Both the position numbers and the translations under genes were made by a program. Positions 34,181 through 45,728 of a stretch of 64,000 bases of DNA are shown piece after piece. Within the stretch, counting starts at the first letter, position 1. Every line of letters starts with the position of its first letter. The stretch is from assembly GCA_030248065.1 (NCBI GenBank), contig JASAMV010007285.1, positions 62,001 through 126,000 on the forward strand. Direction: 5' to 3'. This stretch comes from Rhynchonema sp. JSB1_4 (Eukaryota > Nematoda > Chromadorea > Monhysterida > Xyalidae). The notes beneath the pieces were generated by a model. It searched no databases. It was not told where the DNA came from and worked only from the letters and a program-made list of their open reading frames with translations.

Positions 34181-36858
34181 CAGTTCACATATTCACTCTG
34201 TCCGTCTTCGTCTGCCTCTTCAATCCTATTCACAAGCAACGATCGCTGCGTGTTGCGTTCGGCGATCGCACTTGCCAACTCGTCCAGCTGTCGTTGTTTC
34301 TCTGCCTGCGAATTCAACACCATGTCTGCCTGCTGTGAAGGAAATCAACAATCACTTGAATGTGATTGATGGCCGTGCAAACTTCATAGGTATACGTTCG
34401 GGTGCGCTGAGGCCTATTCTTTTCCGCTTGTTTTCAGTGACCGCATTTTCTGCGATGGAGCATTAATTTTGACCGTCGAATAATTTTACTAGCTGCAGGG
34501 TGCATCAGCAGAACGCCTTTTACGCTGGTCAAGCTCTGGAGCCCAAAAATCAGCCAAATTGTTGTAAAAAAATCCCACCCGCTTGTTTGCGCACCTGTTC
34601 CTCCTCAAACTCGTCCAGCTCGTGACACTGTCCGTCCGACCAGGCGTACGTGATCACATAGTACATGACATTGCGATGCACCTGACCACTGCTGATGTGT
34701 GCCTTGTCCAGAATTTCATAGACGCGTTTCAACAACTTCACATCAATGCCACACCGCGGATGCGTGTAGTTGTGCTGCACGACGGCGTGAGGCGTGCCCG
34801 GCTGGGGCATCGGGCCGCGCTTAGACGGCCTGTGCGCAAAATAAATCAACCACTGAGTTGACAATCGATGAGTGTGACTCTTGATGTGCACTATCGTCTG
34901 CTTTTTAATGTCTGGGCAACTAACTCCATCACACATAACAACGATTTTTCATAAATACCGTAAAACCGTAACAAAGCAGATTTTGCAGATGCGGGTACAA
35001 ATCGTTGTCGTTCTTTCGGTCAACTGCTGGAGTGAAGCACAACCATCAGCCATCATACACATGTGTGGGGATCGGCGTCGGTCATGTAGACCGACACCGA
35101 CGCTTTTTTGGAAGTATCGACACCGACGAAAAAACACACCGACAGTTCAAATTTCCCCGACACCGACTTCGATCGTTTTTTCGTCGAAAATTTGCAATTT
35201 TAGCGCGCGCAAAATTTGTACGTTCAGTGCATTATTGAGATTTAGAGCATTATTAGAGGAAATAGAATAATTTTACTCAAGGAAACTGCTCATTTCGGAA
35301 ATTTCCTTGCGCACTTTTCCTAGATAACTCAAATTAACAAAAGTTTTTATAGCAGTGGTTTGGTGCCCGGTGTGCTGCTATTCTTGGGGGGATTGGACAA
35401 TGAGCCTAAAGTATGGCTGTGAATTTGTTGTCATTTGCAACCGAAAATTTTTTAATTTCGACCCTTTCAAGAGCCAGTAGGCCATTTCCTAGCACGCATC
35501 GACCAAAATTTCGCATTCCTCATGTTGATCTCTGTGATATATTCCGTTGTACTGAATAACGAATACTAATATATGAACAACAATTGCAAAGATCTCCAGT
35601 TGAATACAAAAAATTTTGCAAACTTTTTCATCTGGGAACGAAAATATCAGTAAAACTTAGCCTTTTTGATAATAACATGGGGTCAAAAAGTTGCCTACCG
35701 ACACCGGAGAAAAACCGACACTTTTGGCCGCCGACACCGACACCGGCGTTAGTAGTGTCGGTACCGACACCAACCTTTTTCCGACACCGACGCCGATCCC
35801 TACACACGAAAAAGCAAGAAGCATACGACTCAGTGTGGACTTGCACGCAACCAACTTGTGATATTTGTCAGTCCACGCGCCCATATGGTCCCTTCTCAGC
35901 TGTGCACGTCGTGCGATGGCAGTGGACGCGACGACAAAAGTTGCAGCCGGGTAATTGGTGGGCAGACCGGGTGGTAGCTCGTTGAGCACCCGATCGTGTT
36001 GTTGCGCCAGGACAACGGCGTGCAACGCCGACTCCATCGAATCCACGAACGTGTCCGATAGCGGCATCACGCCCTCAACCACCTGCAGCAGGCAGTGCAC
36101 GCAATTGGTGGTGTCGCACAACGAACAAAGCACAGGGCATGGTATGGTGCACAAAAGATCCAGAGATGAAAGAAATGATTTTTTTCCCGAAAAATGGAAA
36201 AAATCGAGGCCAAGTCAACGAAAAGGTGTTGTTCCGGGCACTGGAAAAACATGAGAAACATTTGGAAAACTTGGAAATATTTCCAACTTTTTCAAAAAGA
36301 CTTGGAAACTTCCGAGCTCAGTTTCTTGTATCGCGCAAAACACCATTTTACGTGTTTTGGTTGTTAACTTGTCCCGCAAGAATTTTCCTCCTGAAGCAAT
36401 TTTAGACTACTTTTTGCCCAAATGTGCCCCATTTTAACAGGAGACAAGCTTTTGGCCTGGAGAAATGTAAAAAACGGGTTTGTTCTCATCAAGCCGAGGA
36501 GAATTGGGCTGACGCCTGCTCAAAGCAACCAACAAATTGACAAATGGCGAATTTTGGCAACGGCGACCAACCTCATTCACCAATGCCTCAGCCGTGTCCG
36601 TGACGCCACCAGATTCCACCAAGGCTTCATGCCTGGCCATCTCATCTGCTGAATTAGTCGATGTTTCAACCTCTAGTTCATCGTCGTCAGCAATAATCAA
36701 TTGAGTCGATTCACCAGCAGCAGCAACGCTCGTTTCGTGCGAGCTCACCGTCATTTCAGCTTCGCCGTCGTCAGTGACATGATCCACATGAGGTGTCTGC
36801 TGTGTTGTTGTTGTTGTCTGCACCTGTAGTTCGTTCGCTTTGCGTTCAATGTCGCCCA
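34181..36858 (-). CDS. Probable 5' part of SWIM gene A (or a separate paralogue)
   Basis: Four exons join in phase: 36572-36858 (starts in phase 1, Thr/Glu/Asp-rich and acidic), 35841-36082, 34595-34829 and 34181-34329. The second and third match the exon pair at 30.8 and 30.2 kb. They end and begin in the same phase 2 junction, have a Tyr or Ala-Thr-Phe strand followed by MGAW in place of YGSW, and then YYVITYAWSDG. The fourth is a charged, probably coiled-coil segment that ends in phase 2. The next recognised exon (31565-31726) needs phase 0, so at least one exon in 31.7-34.2 kb, an interval full of repeats, is missing, or there are two genes. No start codon is assigned; a candidate first exon is at 38.57-38.84 kb. 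Confidence 0.55.
35065..35165 (+). repeat. CCGACACCGAC degenerate array, copy 1
   Basis: Repeated CGACACCGACG-like units in a gene A intron; a second array is at 35690-35805. Confidence 0.65.
35690..35805 (+). repeat. CCGACACCGAC degenerate array, copy 2
   Basis: The same unit as at 35065-35165 (TACCGACACC, GCCGACACCGACACCGGCG). It lies directly beside the gene A exon at 35841-36082. Confidence 0.65.
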
Positions 36859-37949
36859 CTGTTTGTCTCGATGCGCGTGCCGGCCGACGGTGAGCGTTGT
36901 CATGCTACAATCGAAGAACACCATTTTTTTGCAACACACACATTAATCATCACTAGATTGGTGCTTGGGATTCAAAATATGCGACATAACTGGGGGTAGG
37001 GCGGTTTGAAAGGGCCCGAAACACCTGAAAACTACGATTGTTCGTGCATAAAACACACACGTTAGACTTAACGAACCACGACTAAGGCAAAAATTGCGTA
37101 CAATGGGTGTTTTTAGCTTCCGAATTCATCAAGTACTGGTAATTTTACAGTAACTACACGGTAATTTATATTTTCGGAAAAAACGTTTTTTTTTCCGAAA
37201 AACAGTTTTTTCAAATAAATTACCAGATAGGAAACCCGAAGCCAAAAACATCCACTTTTAGCAAGTTTTGCGTTATTTATGGGTCGCTAAGCCTTGCCTG
37301 TGTGTTTTAGTTACGAAAAAGGGTCGTTTTCCGGTGTTTTAGGCCTTTTTAAAATAATTTTATAACCTTTTATAACATGGCTTGAACCATCAAGAAAACG
37401 TTTTGCCATTTTAGACAAAAAACACTTTCTCGGAGAAACAAACAACCGGTAATTTTTCCGGGCATTTTATTTTCAAACATTACCAGGCATCGTAAGAAAG
37501 TTTTCGTTTTTTCGGCAAAAACGTTTTTTCCGTTGTCACTGTGGGTAACTTATTGGGGAAAACGGTTATTTTCCAGAAAAAATCGTTTTTTTGTTCCGAA
37601 AACACAAACTACCGTCACTTTAGTCACAGTCACACACAACAATTTTGAGGCTGTTGAAAAAAGCACTAACTGGTTGCCTATTTCTGACCAAAATTGTGGT
37701 CTCAAGGCGGCGTTTTTTGCCTTTTTGAGCGACCAAAATCGGGCACTCCCGGAATATACGGGACCTGGCCAGAAAACTTCTAAATCGGCATTGAAATGAC
37801 ATAAAACTTCTCCTGGGGTTTTCAGAGGCGCTGAAAACGATTATGGAAACCATTTTGACATCGCAGCTAAGCCGAACACCTGAAAACCTGATTGAACCTG
37901 AATAAGCCTAACACGCTGCTTGGAGCTCTTGTCCAGCTGTTTGTACCTT

Positions 37950-37990
37950 ATGCCTAGGCTTATGTTCAGCTTTAGGCTTAGGCTTAGGCA
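37950..37990 (+). repeat. Interstitial TTAGGC repeat
   Basis: Three consecutive units or near-units (TTTAGGCTTAGGCTTAGGC). TTAGGC is the telomere repeat of many nematodes. Confidence 0.7.
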
Positions 37991-38573
37991 CCAGCCAGGA
38001 AGACCTGTCCATACAAAGCATAAAATCCAAAAAAGTTCAGCTTTACACTTCGAGGTGGTTGTCCACGGTGGGATTTGAACGAACCCGCCTAAGCACCACC
38101 GCCAACCGATATTTTAGCAATGATTTGGGACCAAATGGCACAAGGCTGGGAGATCTAATGATGTAAAAATACTTTCCGTCGTATTCAGCATCCATGAAAA
38201 CCCCAGCAAACGTTTTATGTCCCTTCAGAGCCCATTTGGTCTATTTTGGTCAGGTCCCGTATATTCCGGGAGTGCCGGGGGTACATTCGTACGTCTCAGT
38301 TCTCACGTACGCGTTCGGTCCATTCCCCAACCCAACCCCGCATTTACCTCGCACACATGGGCATGCCGCCGCCACTGTACAGTACAGTAAAAAGTCGACA
38401 ATTGAACCCCCGCCCCGCCCCAGGCCAGGCTCCGGTCCCGCTCCAAAACTGGAACACAACGCTACCTAAGAAGCTAAGGCAAAAAAAAACAGAGCTCCTC
38501 CTGGCTCGCTTTCTGTGAAAGTGGAAAAGAATAAGGACGGGCGGCACGGACACTAATGTCACGATCGCAGCCA

Positions 38574-38840
38574 GCAGTGGATCGTGTTCCGCGTCGTTTC
38601 GGTTGGTTTTTCCCCATCACCAGTGCCATTTTTGCCGGTGGATCCTCCACGACAGTTGACAAAGTTGATGACTGTCGGCCTTTGCCTCCTCGTCCACCAC
38701 CGCCAGCCCCATGTGCCGCCGACCCCGATGATGGTGATGTTGATGTTGTCGCTGTTGCCCCGTCACGTGATTGTTGCGGATGCGGATGCGGATTGGAGCA
38801 ACGCGGCGAACGTCGGCGAGGGCGAGGTGACGAGCTCATT
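38574..38840 (-). CDS. Candidate first exon of SWIM gene A (disordered, basic)
   Basis: An ATG at 38840 opens a frame rich in Ser, Pro, Arg and Gly (MSSSPRPRRR at the start, a GGGGRGGKG segment later). A phase 1 donor (ATT A, then GTGTCC) near 38.53 kb would match the phase 1 start of the exon at 36858. On the opposite strand a 261-residue frame (38556-39341) covers the same bases, so GC-rich composition alone could explain both. No homology is recognised. Confidence 0.25.
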
Positions 38841-40425
38841 CTGCTGCTGTTGTCACAAATCGGCACGCACACACAACAGCAATTTTACGTTGACGGACGA
38901 CTTTCCTGCAGGTCAAGTGGGTATTATGTTCGATTTCCGATCATCTGGTTGGTTTTGAATTTCCCGCAATTCTCCACCAAAACGTCGATTCGGCCGAAAG
39001 GCCATACGATTGAAGCCGAACCTGCTGAGCTGAAGCAGGCAGAGCGGAATTGCAAGACGGCCACCGAACAATCTATCTTTCTGGTCACCGCGTTTGAACG
39101 TCCAGCTGGGGACGTTTTGGTCGATGAGACGTCAACAAGACATCAAGCGTTAGGTAAGCGTGGCGTTTTATGCGAATTGGCAAAAACAATGTGTTCCGCC
39201 GCCCGTTCCTTCGTCTTTCGTTCGCGACCGTCTACCGTACCACGCTTTGCTGAGCGTGCTATAGGCGGCAGGCGGCAGTTCAAATCAGCTGTTGAAACTG
39301 GGCTGTTTGCGCGTGAACGGAAACAACAGAGAGACCCATAAGCTTGGCAGACGACGTCCTTTTGGTGTGTGTATGTGCTCCAGCTCATGATGATACAAGG
39401 CAATGGTCAAACTGCTCTCCACTTTTTCATGCTTGGGTCATCTGGAGGTCATTTCCAATCCTCAAATTATCTGGGGTTTAGTCTGAGCGCAAGGTCGAGT
39501 CAAGTGGACGTGCTGAGTACCAGTCCTGGCAGTTCCCATGCGAGACCTAGACCTTCTGAATCGGTGCTTGTCTACATTCATGGCCGAAACAAGACAGCCA
39601 TTTATCTATAGCTATTATTAATTTCTTCTTTCGTTAATTTAATTTCTAATTTTCCTAGTCTAGAAAATGGTTGTAAAAGCCCATTCTCTAGGAACTCGTT
39701 TTTTTCCTAATCGTAAAGAGGGAAAGGACGGGGAAGAGTGGTGATCGCACACAAAGCAAAAAAACAACAAAAAAAAACAAAAGCCAAACACAAAACAACC
39801 CCCATACCCCAACACAAACAAACACCACAAAATAAAAAAAAATATTCCTTCCTCTGCTTTTTATGGGGCTAGGTTTCTAGTTTATTTGATATTTTCCGCG
39901 GCGGCAAAAAAAAGTTTTTATTTTTCACCCCCCCCCGCGCAAATTTTTTAAATTTGCTCTTGCTCGTTTTTTTGCCTTCATTTATTTCTCTGTTTTTTCC
40001 TTTTCATTGCTGCCTTCATCAAGCTCTCACTTTTTATAGTGTCTTCTGCTAATAGATAATATTAATCTGTCACAACTTTCCATTTTTAAAACCAGATTAC
40101 ATCCCAAAGGTCAGCAAAGCACACGATCTTTTGGTTGATATGCTAACGTCGACCGATCTTCAGCATGGATTTTAAAATATGTATTTTCAGCCCACTTTAG
40201 AATTTCGCGTTTTGTATCAATGTCAAAATATCATACAAAATGTGGCAAAATTTTGGCACGCACCTTTTACGCGCGTGAAAGCCAAATTTCTTTAAAAATG
40301 GGTGTCTGATGCGCGAAGCGTGCTATTTTTGAACTTTTCGAGTATATCAGAATGAAAATCCTGCGAGTTTTGGGGGGTCCTTTTTTGGAAAAACGAACCG
40401 CCCCGAACCCCCACCGCCTCCCCCG

Positions 40426-40467
<42 letters not shown>
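40426..40467 (+). repeat. Poly-C tract
   Basis: Forty-two consecutive C residues within a pyrimidine-rich, Pro-codon-rich stretch. The length is likely to be unstable or an assembly compromise. Confidence 0.95.
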
Positions 40468-41100
40468 ATTGTCCTTCCGAAACAGTGCCTCCCTTCAGAT
40501 TAGAGTGCAAATGGACTCAAGGGGGAGGCCCGGCCCCTGTGCTCCCCCCCCCTTTATCCGCCCTTGGCACAATCGAATTATGCAATCGAAATTGTCCATT
40601 GCTTTGAATTAAGCTGCGACTGAGCCAACATGTTTCTTATATCTGTACAATTGTCAATCGAACGGTGGCACTGGCCAGTGCATTTGTGGAAACTTTTTTA
40701 AAACAGCGAACCACATTGACTTTCTGCAAACAAACAGACAATCAATCACAGCAAGCCGAATACACAGCGAGTGCACACAGTTGCGCAACACGGAAGACAA
40801 GTTCCATTGTTCTGGTTGCCAAGCAAATTTGGATATTTGATGTGCGGACTTTGTGTGGTGCCCCACGCATCAGCAGATGTGACAAACAGCATAATGTACA
40901 TACGTTAAGGCCTACATTTTCTTCGGTTCCACAAAAAAAAAAAAAAAAACTCTTTGGGCCCCGTTTGCGCCCAAGTCATACACAGCCCCAGAACGCCCCC
41001 GTTTTTTTCTTTTTTTACCCGAGGGAAAAAGCAGTGCTATTACGCATTGAAACTGGATTGATAAGTGGACACCCCTTGGCATTGCTTTGACTGCGGTATC

Positions 41101-44100
41101 ATGTTTTTGGTGTCTGTGCTGTTGTCGGTCGAACAGCATCAGCAGCGGGTGGCAATTGCCGTTGTTCTAGTGTTGATCTTCGGCCTCAACACCGCCATCG
41201 CACACCCTTCAGGTCAGTTTCATAGATTTCAACGCGATCGGATCGCACAGCATTACCAAATGAGATGCAAGGATTCGAACAATATCGCGATCCCGAACGG
41301 TTTTTGAATCCGATCCCGAAAATTTCAAGATGAATCCCGATCCCGGTCCCGAACTTTTTCGGATTAACACTGACTGTTCGCAAGACTCTGCATTCAAATG
41401 ATTATTTTTTGCTCAAAATAGTTCGCCTTAGCATATTTTTGGCACTCTGAAAGAAATTACTAGTTTTTATCTGATATGTATTTATTGCGCAATCAGAGTT
41501 TAGCCAATAATTGTCAGTCAGCATTTTGACGCCGACTTTTGCCAGAATTTGCTTATTTGGCATCACAAATTGGCGAACTACATTATATGCTGAAGGTGGG
41601 ACATCGACAATAATTCATGTCTGATAATGTCTGGAAATTCAGTTTCGAAGTCAACACCACACATTTTCAAAGCTGTTGAAGTTTGCAAACAGACGTGGAG
41701 CCGAGAATATTCTCGAAAGCAATTGAAAGATTTGATTTGAAAACATGAATACGAAGGCTAACATCACTTTTCGTGGTTTTTAACACAAGTGGTGGTCATT
41801 CGATACGATCAATGTATTTCCAAACAAATTTTCTTTGCTAAATTTGGGAAATGAACCCGAAATTTTGGGCAAAAGTAGTATGAAACACGTTTACTCCGGT
41901 CCCGATCCCGAATTCCGAACGTTTGCCAATCCCGGTCCTTGTCCTGAACTCTATTACCGATCCCGATCCCAAAAAATAGTCATCTTGGTCCCGATCTCGA
42001 TTCTGAACTCGTGGTCCCGTTCGAAACCCCAGGTTCAAGGGTTGAGGACAGGCAGTAATCGAGTACGAAGTCATCACAAATTCCTGTGCACACTGGACAA
42101 ACTTATACCGTACACGCGACACGTTCCGGTCCAAAATCAACCCAGGTGGGGTTGTAAAATAAATTTCGTAAAGTTTATGTCACCAGTGATACAGTGGCGG
42201 TCATTACTGATCAGATCCCCAGTAATCATTCACATATCCTGCGCCGTTTTCCTGAGCGCTTTGCAGACAGTAGACCTTTATGGTTGACTATGATGATTGC
42301 CACAAGTGTACTCGACAACTTTTAGTGTCAATGATATACTGTACATAAGCCCCATGATATCGATCCAGTCTGCTGTAGGGCTGTCTCAGCTGAACTTATT
42401 GAACGTCAAGTCATAAGTGATTAGACCACACAGACGATCATCCCAAAAGACCAGGTCCTGTGCGGATAATGACACAAAACCAAAAACTGACTGTGCCCGA
42501 CTGATATGAAAACGTGCCTTGCCTGCCTTAACAGTATAGTGAACAGTATTTGGGAAATACTTCAAATCCTCTGTTTCCCACTTCAAGGCTTTGGATTAGG
42601 ACTAAAAAACTGACCGGGTCCACTGATTGACATCACAAAAGCCGGCTTCCAAAGGTTACAAATAATGAAAAACCAATTTTCGCGCGTGCTGCAAAGGCCC
42701 AAAAGTTGCCCAAAGGCTTGTTAGCTGCGATGTACGATGTACATACGTTAGCCGGATAAAAGAATAAAAATCGCACTTTTCAAAACTGCCCCCCCCCGAA
42801 ATCTAATCCTGTGTTCTAATTTGCCCATCCAAAATGTCACCCAGATGATCTGCGGGCAGCGTGCGCCACGTACAGTCAACCCAACCACCAAGCAGCCTAC
42901 ATCGGGCGATCGTGCTGGGTCAGAGTGATTGGTGTCCTCCAAGATCGTGCCACAGCAATTGGTATCTGTGCGGGCTTGACTCTGGCTCCGGGAATTGACA
43001 ATGGACGACTGGGAGTGATGGCACAAAAACGTGCGATTCAAATTGCACTCGAGTCAAAGGTTGGTGACATGTTGCAAAAATGCTTCGTCCAGGTGTACTG
43101 TATATATACTGTACTGATTGACTTTACGGAAGAATATATAACTGTGCTACGCGTGCTGTCTCGGGAAACGGTTTCTCTGCTTGTCGCCCTGTTATAGCAT
43201 TGTGGTTACCTGAAGAGAAGCCTCCGGGCGGGGTTATTTTGACTGATATTGATCTGATGAATTTGAATATCACTGTCACACGTCCAGAGGATTTATACAG
43301 ATGGGCGGAGGAGGGTGCACACACGTCAGTCTCAATCGAGTGCCGGGCACCGGTGTACCGATTGGTCAATGGGAGATCTGCGACGATGCCGCACAGACCG
43401 ACTGCTATCAGGAACGCCACATTCTACATATTTCATACAAATTACGCGCATTTAAGAAAACGCTACATTTTGCATGCTGTTTGGCGCGCAACTACATATA
43501 GTTGCATGAAATTTTCACTGGCGTACATATTTGCAAGTCACAAAGCGTGCTTTTCAAGTCACAGAATAACCTAATGGCAATGTTATAAAATACATGACGC
43601 AATAAGTGTTTTGTGGACAATTTTCATCTCAATGATGGCACGCGATGTGCACCATGGCTTGGTTAAATTAAATTACGCTCTTAACTATGATGATCTTCAT
43701 CACACATGACTACAATCAATGTCACCTATGTAGGTAGGTATTCCGTTGTAGATGCCGGGTGAAGTGCTGCCCTGGAGTTCAAACACGAATCCATACGCTG
43801 CAATGTATCCGAGCAACGTCGCCAATGCCGATTACGGCATGATCGCCTTTGGAGACTATCCGACTTGGAACCATGGACCTTTTAACTACGAGGCAACCTG
43901 CTTTGTTCTCTGCGAATTCCGTACGTTCCGCTTGACTGTTTCACTGACACAATGCGCGCCATCATACAGTATTAATGACTTGGTGCGCTGTGCGTGCACA
44001 CAGTTTGGCCTACAGTAATGTCGTCAAATCGTGTCGTCGCATCTTGTTGTCAAATCTGCGTTATTTTCGCGCTCACGTATTATTGCTTGTTTTGACGACA

Positions 44101-45165
44101 AAACTATCAGCCGACGATTTCCAGCTGACGTGCACGCACGACAAGAGACGTACGACTTGGTTGCCCGCGGTCAGCGCGCTCAACTGGCAGGTCAGCTGCC
44201 AATCACTTTCGCGACGCCGCAATCCAAAACCAGCTGCGCAGCTGAATGTTTCAAGGAACGTGCTTGTGTCAGCATCGCTTACAATCCGACCATCAGTTAG
44301 TCGTTTTCACTCTGATTTCATCATTACCAAATATGCATACAGGAGAATGTCCTCGGAGGCTGGTTGGTGAAGTTTTCCTGGGATTTAGCATTTCAATAAA
44401 ATGATCCCCTGCGTGTTTGGAGATACAGAATACGATGAATATGATGAATTTATCGGTTGGGACACCCCCATTTTGTTCACCATAATATAAGACACTCACT
44501 ATGCAATCCACGTCCATGGTCGAACCATGACCATAATGCCCGAAGCAGCGATTGCATTGAACGTGAATAAGCCGATTTATACCTATACTTATATGAATAC
44601 CAAGATTTCAAGTCCTGAACAGCAGACAAAGCACCAAATCATGTCAATTTTTGTCGTTTCAGCTGATTTGTGCCGTGCTCATCTCATCTCATTTACATTG
44701 GCCCTCGGGCTCAATTTAGAACTTGAATTTCTGGTGTCTCAAATTTTGTTCACTATGGGGAGAGCCGTTTCGGTATTTAAGGAACCACTTGGATTGCGCA
44801 ATCGTTCACTATACAGAATAGAGAAATATTCACTCACGTGAACATTCGAGACATGTCAAGTCGTTCACTATTGAGTTGCAGCGCTAAACTTGACAATCGT
44901 ATTTTTTTATTTCGTTTAAGTAGAACAACCCTTTAACGCTGGCCAAAACTGGTGCTGCTTCTCTGTATCCCAAAACACGGTTGAAACAAAATTTATCCTG
45001 TGATACATATCCGCCAAAAGTTAATGATGTGCGCAACAATGTTGCAAGCATGATTCAGGCGGCTGTGTGCTGCAGTACATCATGTTCCAATGGTACGCGA
45101 GCTACGACTACGTCCAACCGGAGTTTGCAGCAGGCTGGGACTGGTACGAGCCGACCTATCTGTGA
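41101..45165 (+). CDS. Secreted PAN/apple-like protein
   Basis: Exons: 41101-41212, 42845-43059, from 43301 (end uncertain, phase 0 on both sides), 43752-43920, 44125-44295, 44924-44964 and 45076-45165 (stop). Phases agree across every certain junction. The first exon encodes a signal peptide with the core AIAVVLVLIFGL and a likely cut after AIA. The mature protein has about a dozen Cys. The exon at 44.2 kb has the PAN/apple-like pattern CAAEC, five residues, C, then IAY. The next exon gives QNWCCFS and the last an aromatic-rich tail (WDWYEPTYL). PAN domains bind proteins or carbohydrates outside the cell; the specific role is unknown. The ATG at 41101 is preferred to one at 41065 because it starts the hydrophobic segment. 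The gene converges with the reductase gene, 563 bases between stops. The third exon may be as short as 24 bases (donor GTCAGT) or longer. Confidence 0.68.
41285..41360 (+). repeat. CCCGATCCCGA degenerate array
   Basis: Inverted version of the 22.6 kb array (GATCCCGAACGG, GAATCCGATCCCGAAAAT), in the first intron of the secreted-protein gene. A further patch is at 41885-42015. Confidence 0.65.
41885..42015 (+). repeat. CCCGATCCCGA degenerate array, second patch
   Basis: Units such as GGTCCCGATCCCGAATTCC and CCGATCCCGATCCC, in the same intron as the 41.3 kb patch. Confidence 0.65.
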
Positions 45166-45728
45166 TTTTTTCCTGATGACGCAGCACAAAGCAGAGTTGG
45201 AAAAAAAATTTTTTAAGGTCTCAGATTCTGGGAAATATGACCAAAAATTTTTGTCACTAGCAAATCGCGCAACGGTGGTATATTTGTGTTGTCAGTCAGC
45301 ATTGTTTGCCAAAATGGGTTCGTTGCATGTTGGTGTCTTGAATCACGCAAATCGGAGAAACAAAGCGCAAATGACGAATAGATTTGTATTTTTTGGTGTG
45401 ACCATCAATAAAAAGGATTGCTGTTTTACGACACACTATACACATTGCAGTATGATGCTTACAAAAACAACAACATAGAAATAAAAGCAACAACATTGAT
45501 TGGATAGAAAATATATGTAAAAATATAAATGTAAAGATAAAAATATGTTCAACACGAGCATAAACCATTTTTTGCAATTTTTCAATAACAATTAGTGAAA
45601 AATGACTATTATTCTCCTGTTATTGTTTAACGCTTATCATTTGATTTGTTTGCGAAGAGACCGCGAGTGAAAGTGTGCCGAATTGCTCGCACCCACGCAT
45701 CCTCCAAACACGATGTATTGCTTCAGCG

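Larger units (their letters stand above)
36859..41100. other. Mostly unassigned region, low complexity
   Basis: 37.0-38.2 kb is AT-rich with many GTTTTTTCC-like words. A TTAGGC run lies at 37950-37990. 38.2-39.4 kb is GC-rich with overlapping open frames on both strands. 39.7-40.1 kb is A-rich or T-rich, followed by a poly-C tract and poly-A near 40931. No conserved domain is visible. Antisense exons or a promoter for gene A are possible. Confidence 0.5.

Noticed and set aside
38060..38115. tRNA-like T arm (minus strand, GGTTCGTTCAAATCCCACC)
   Set aside because: No matching acceptor, D or anticodon stem could be found; at most a tRNA-derived fragment.
38556..39341. 261-residue plus-strand frame
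   Set aside because: GC-rich, overlaps open frames on both strands, has no domain, and its composition explains the length. Left unassigned.
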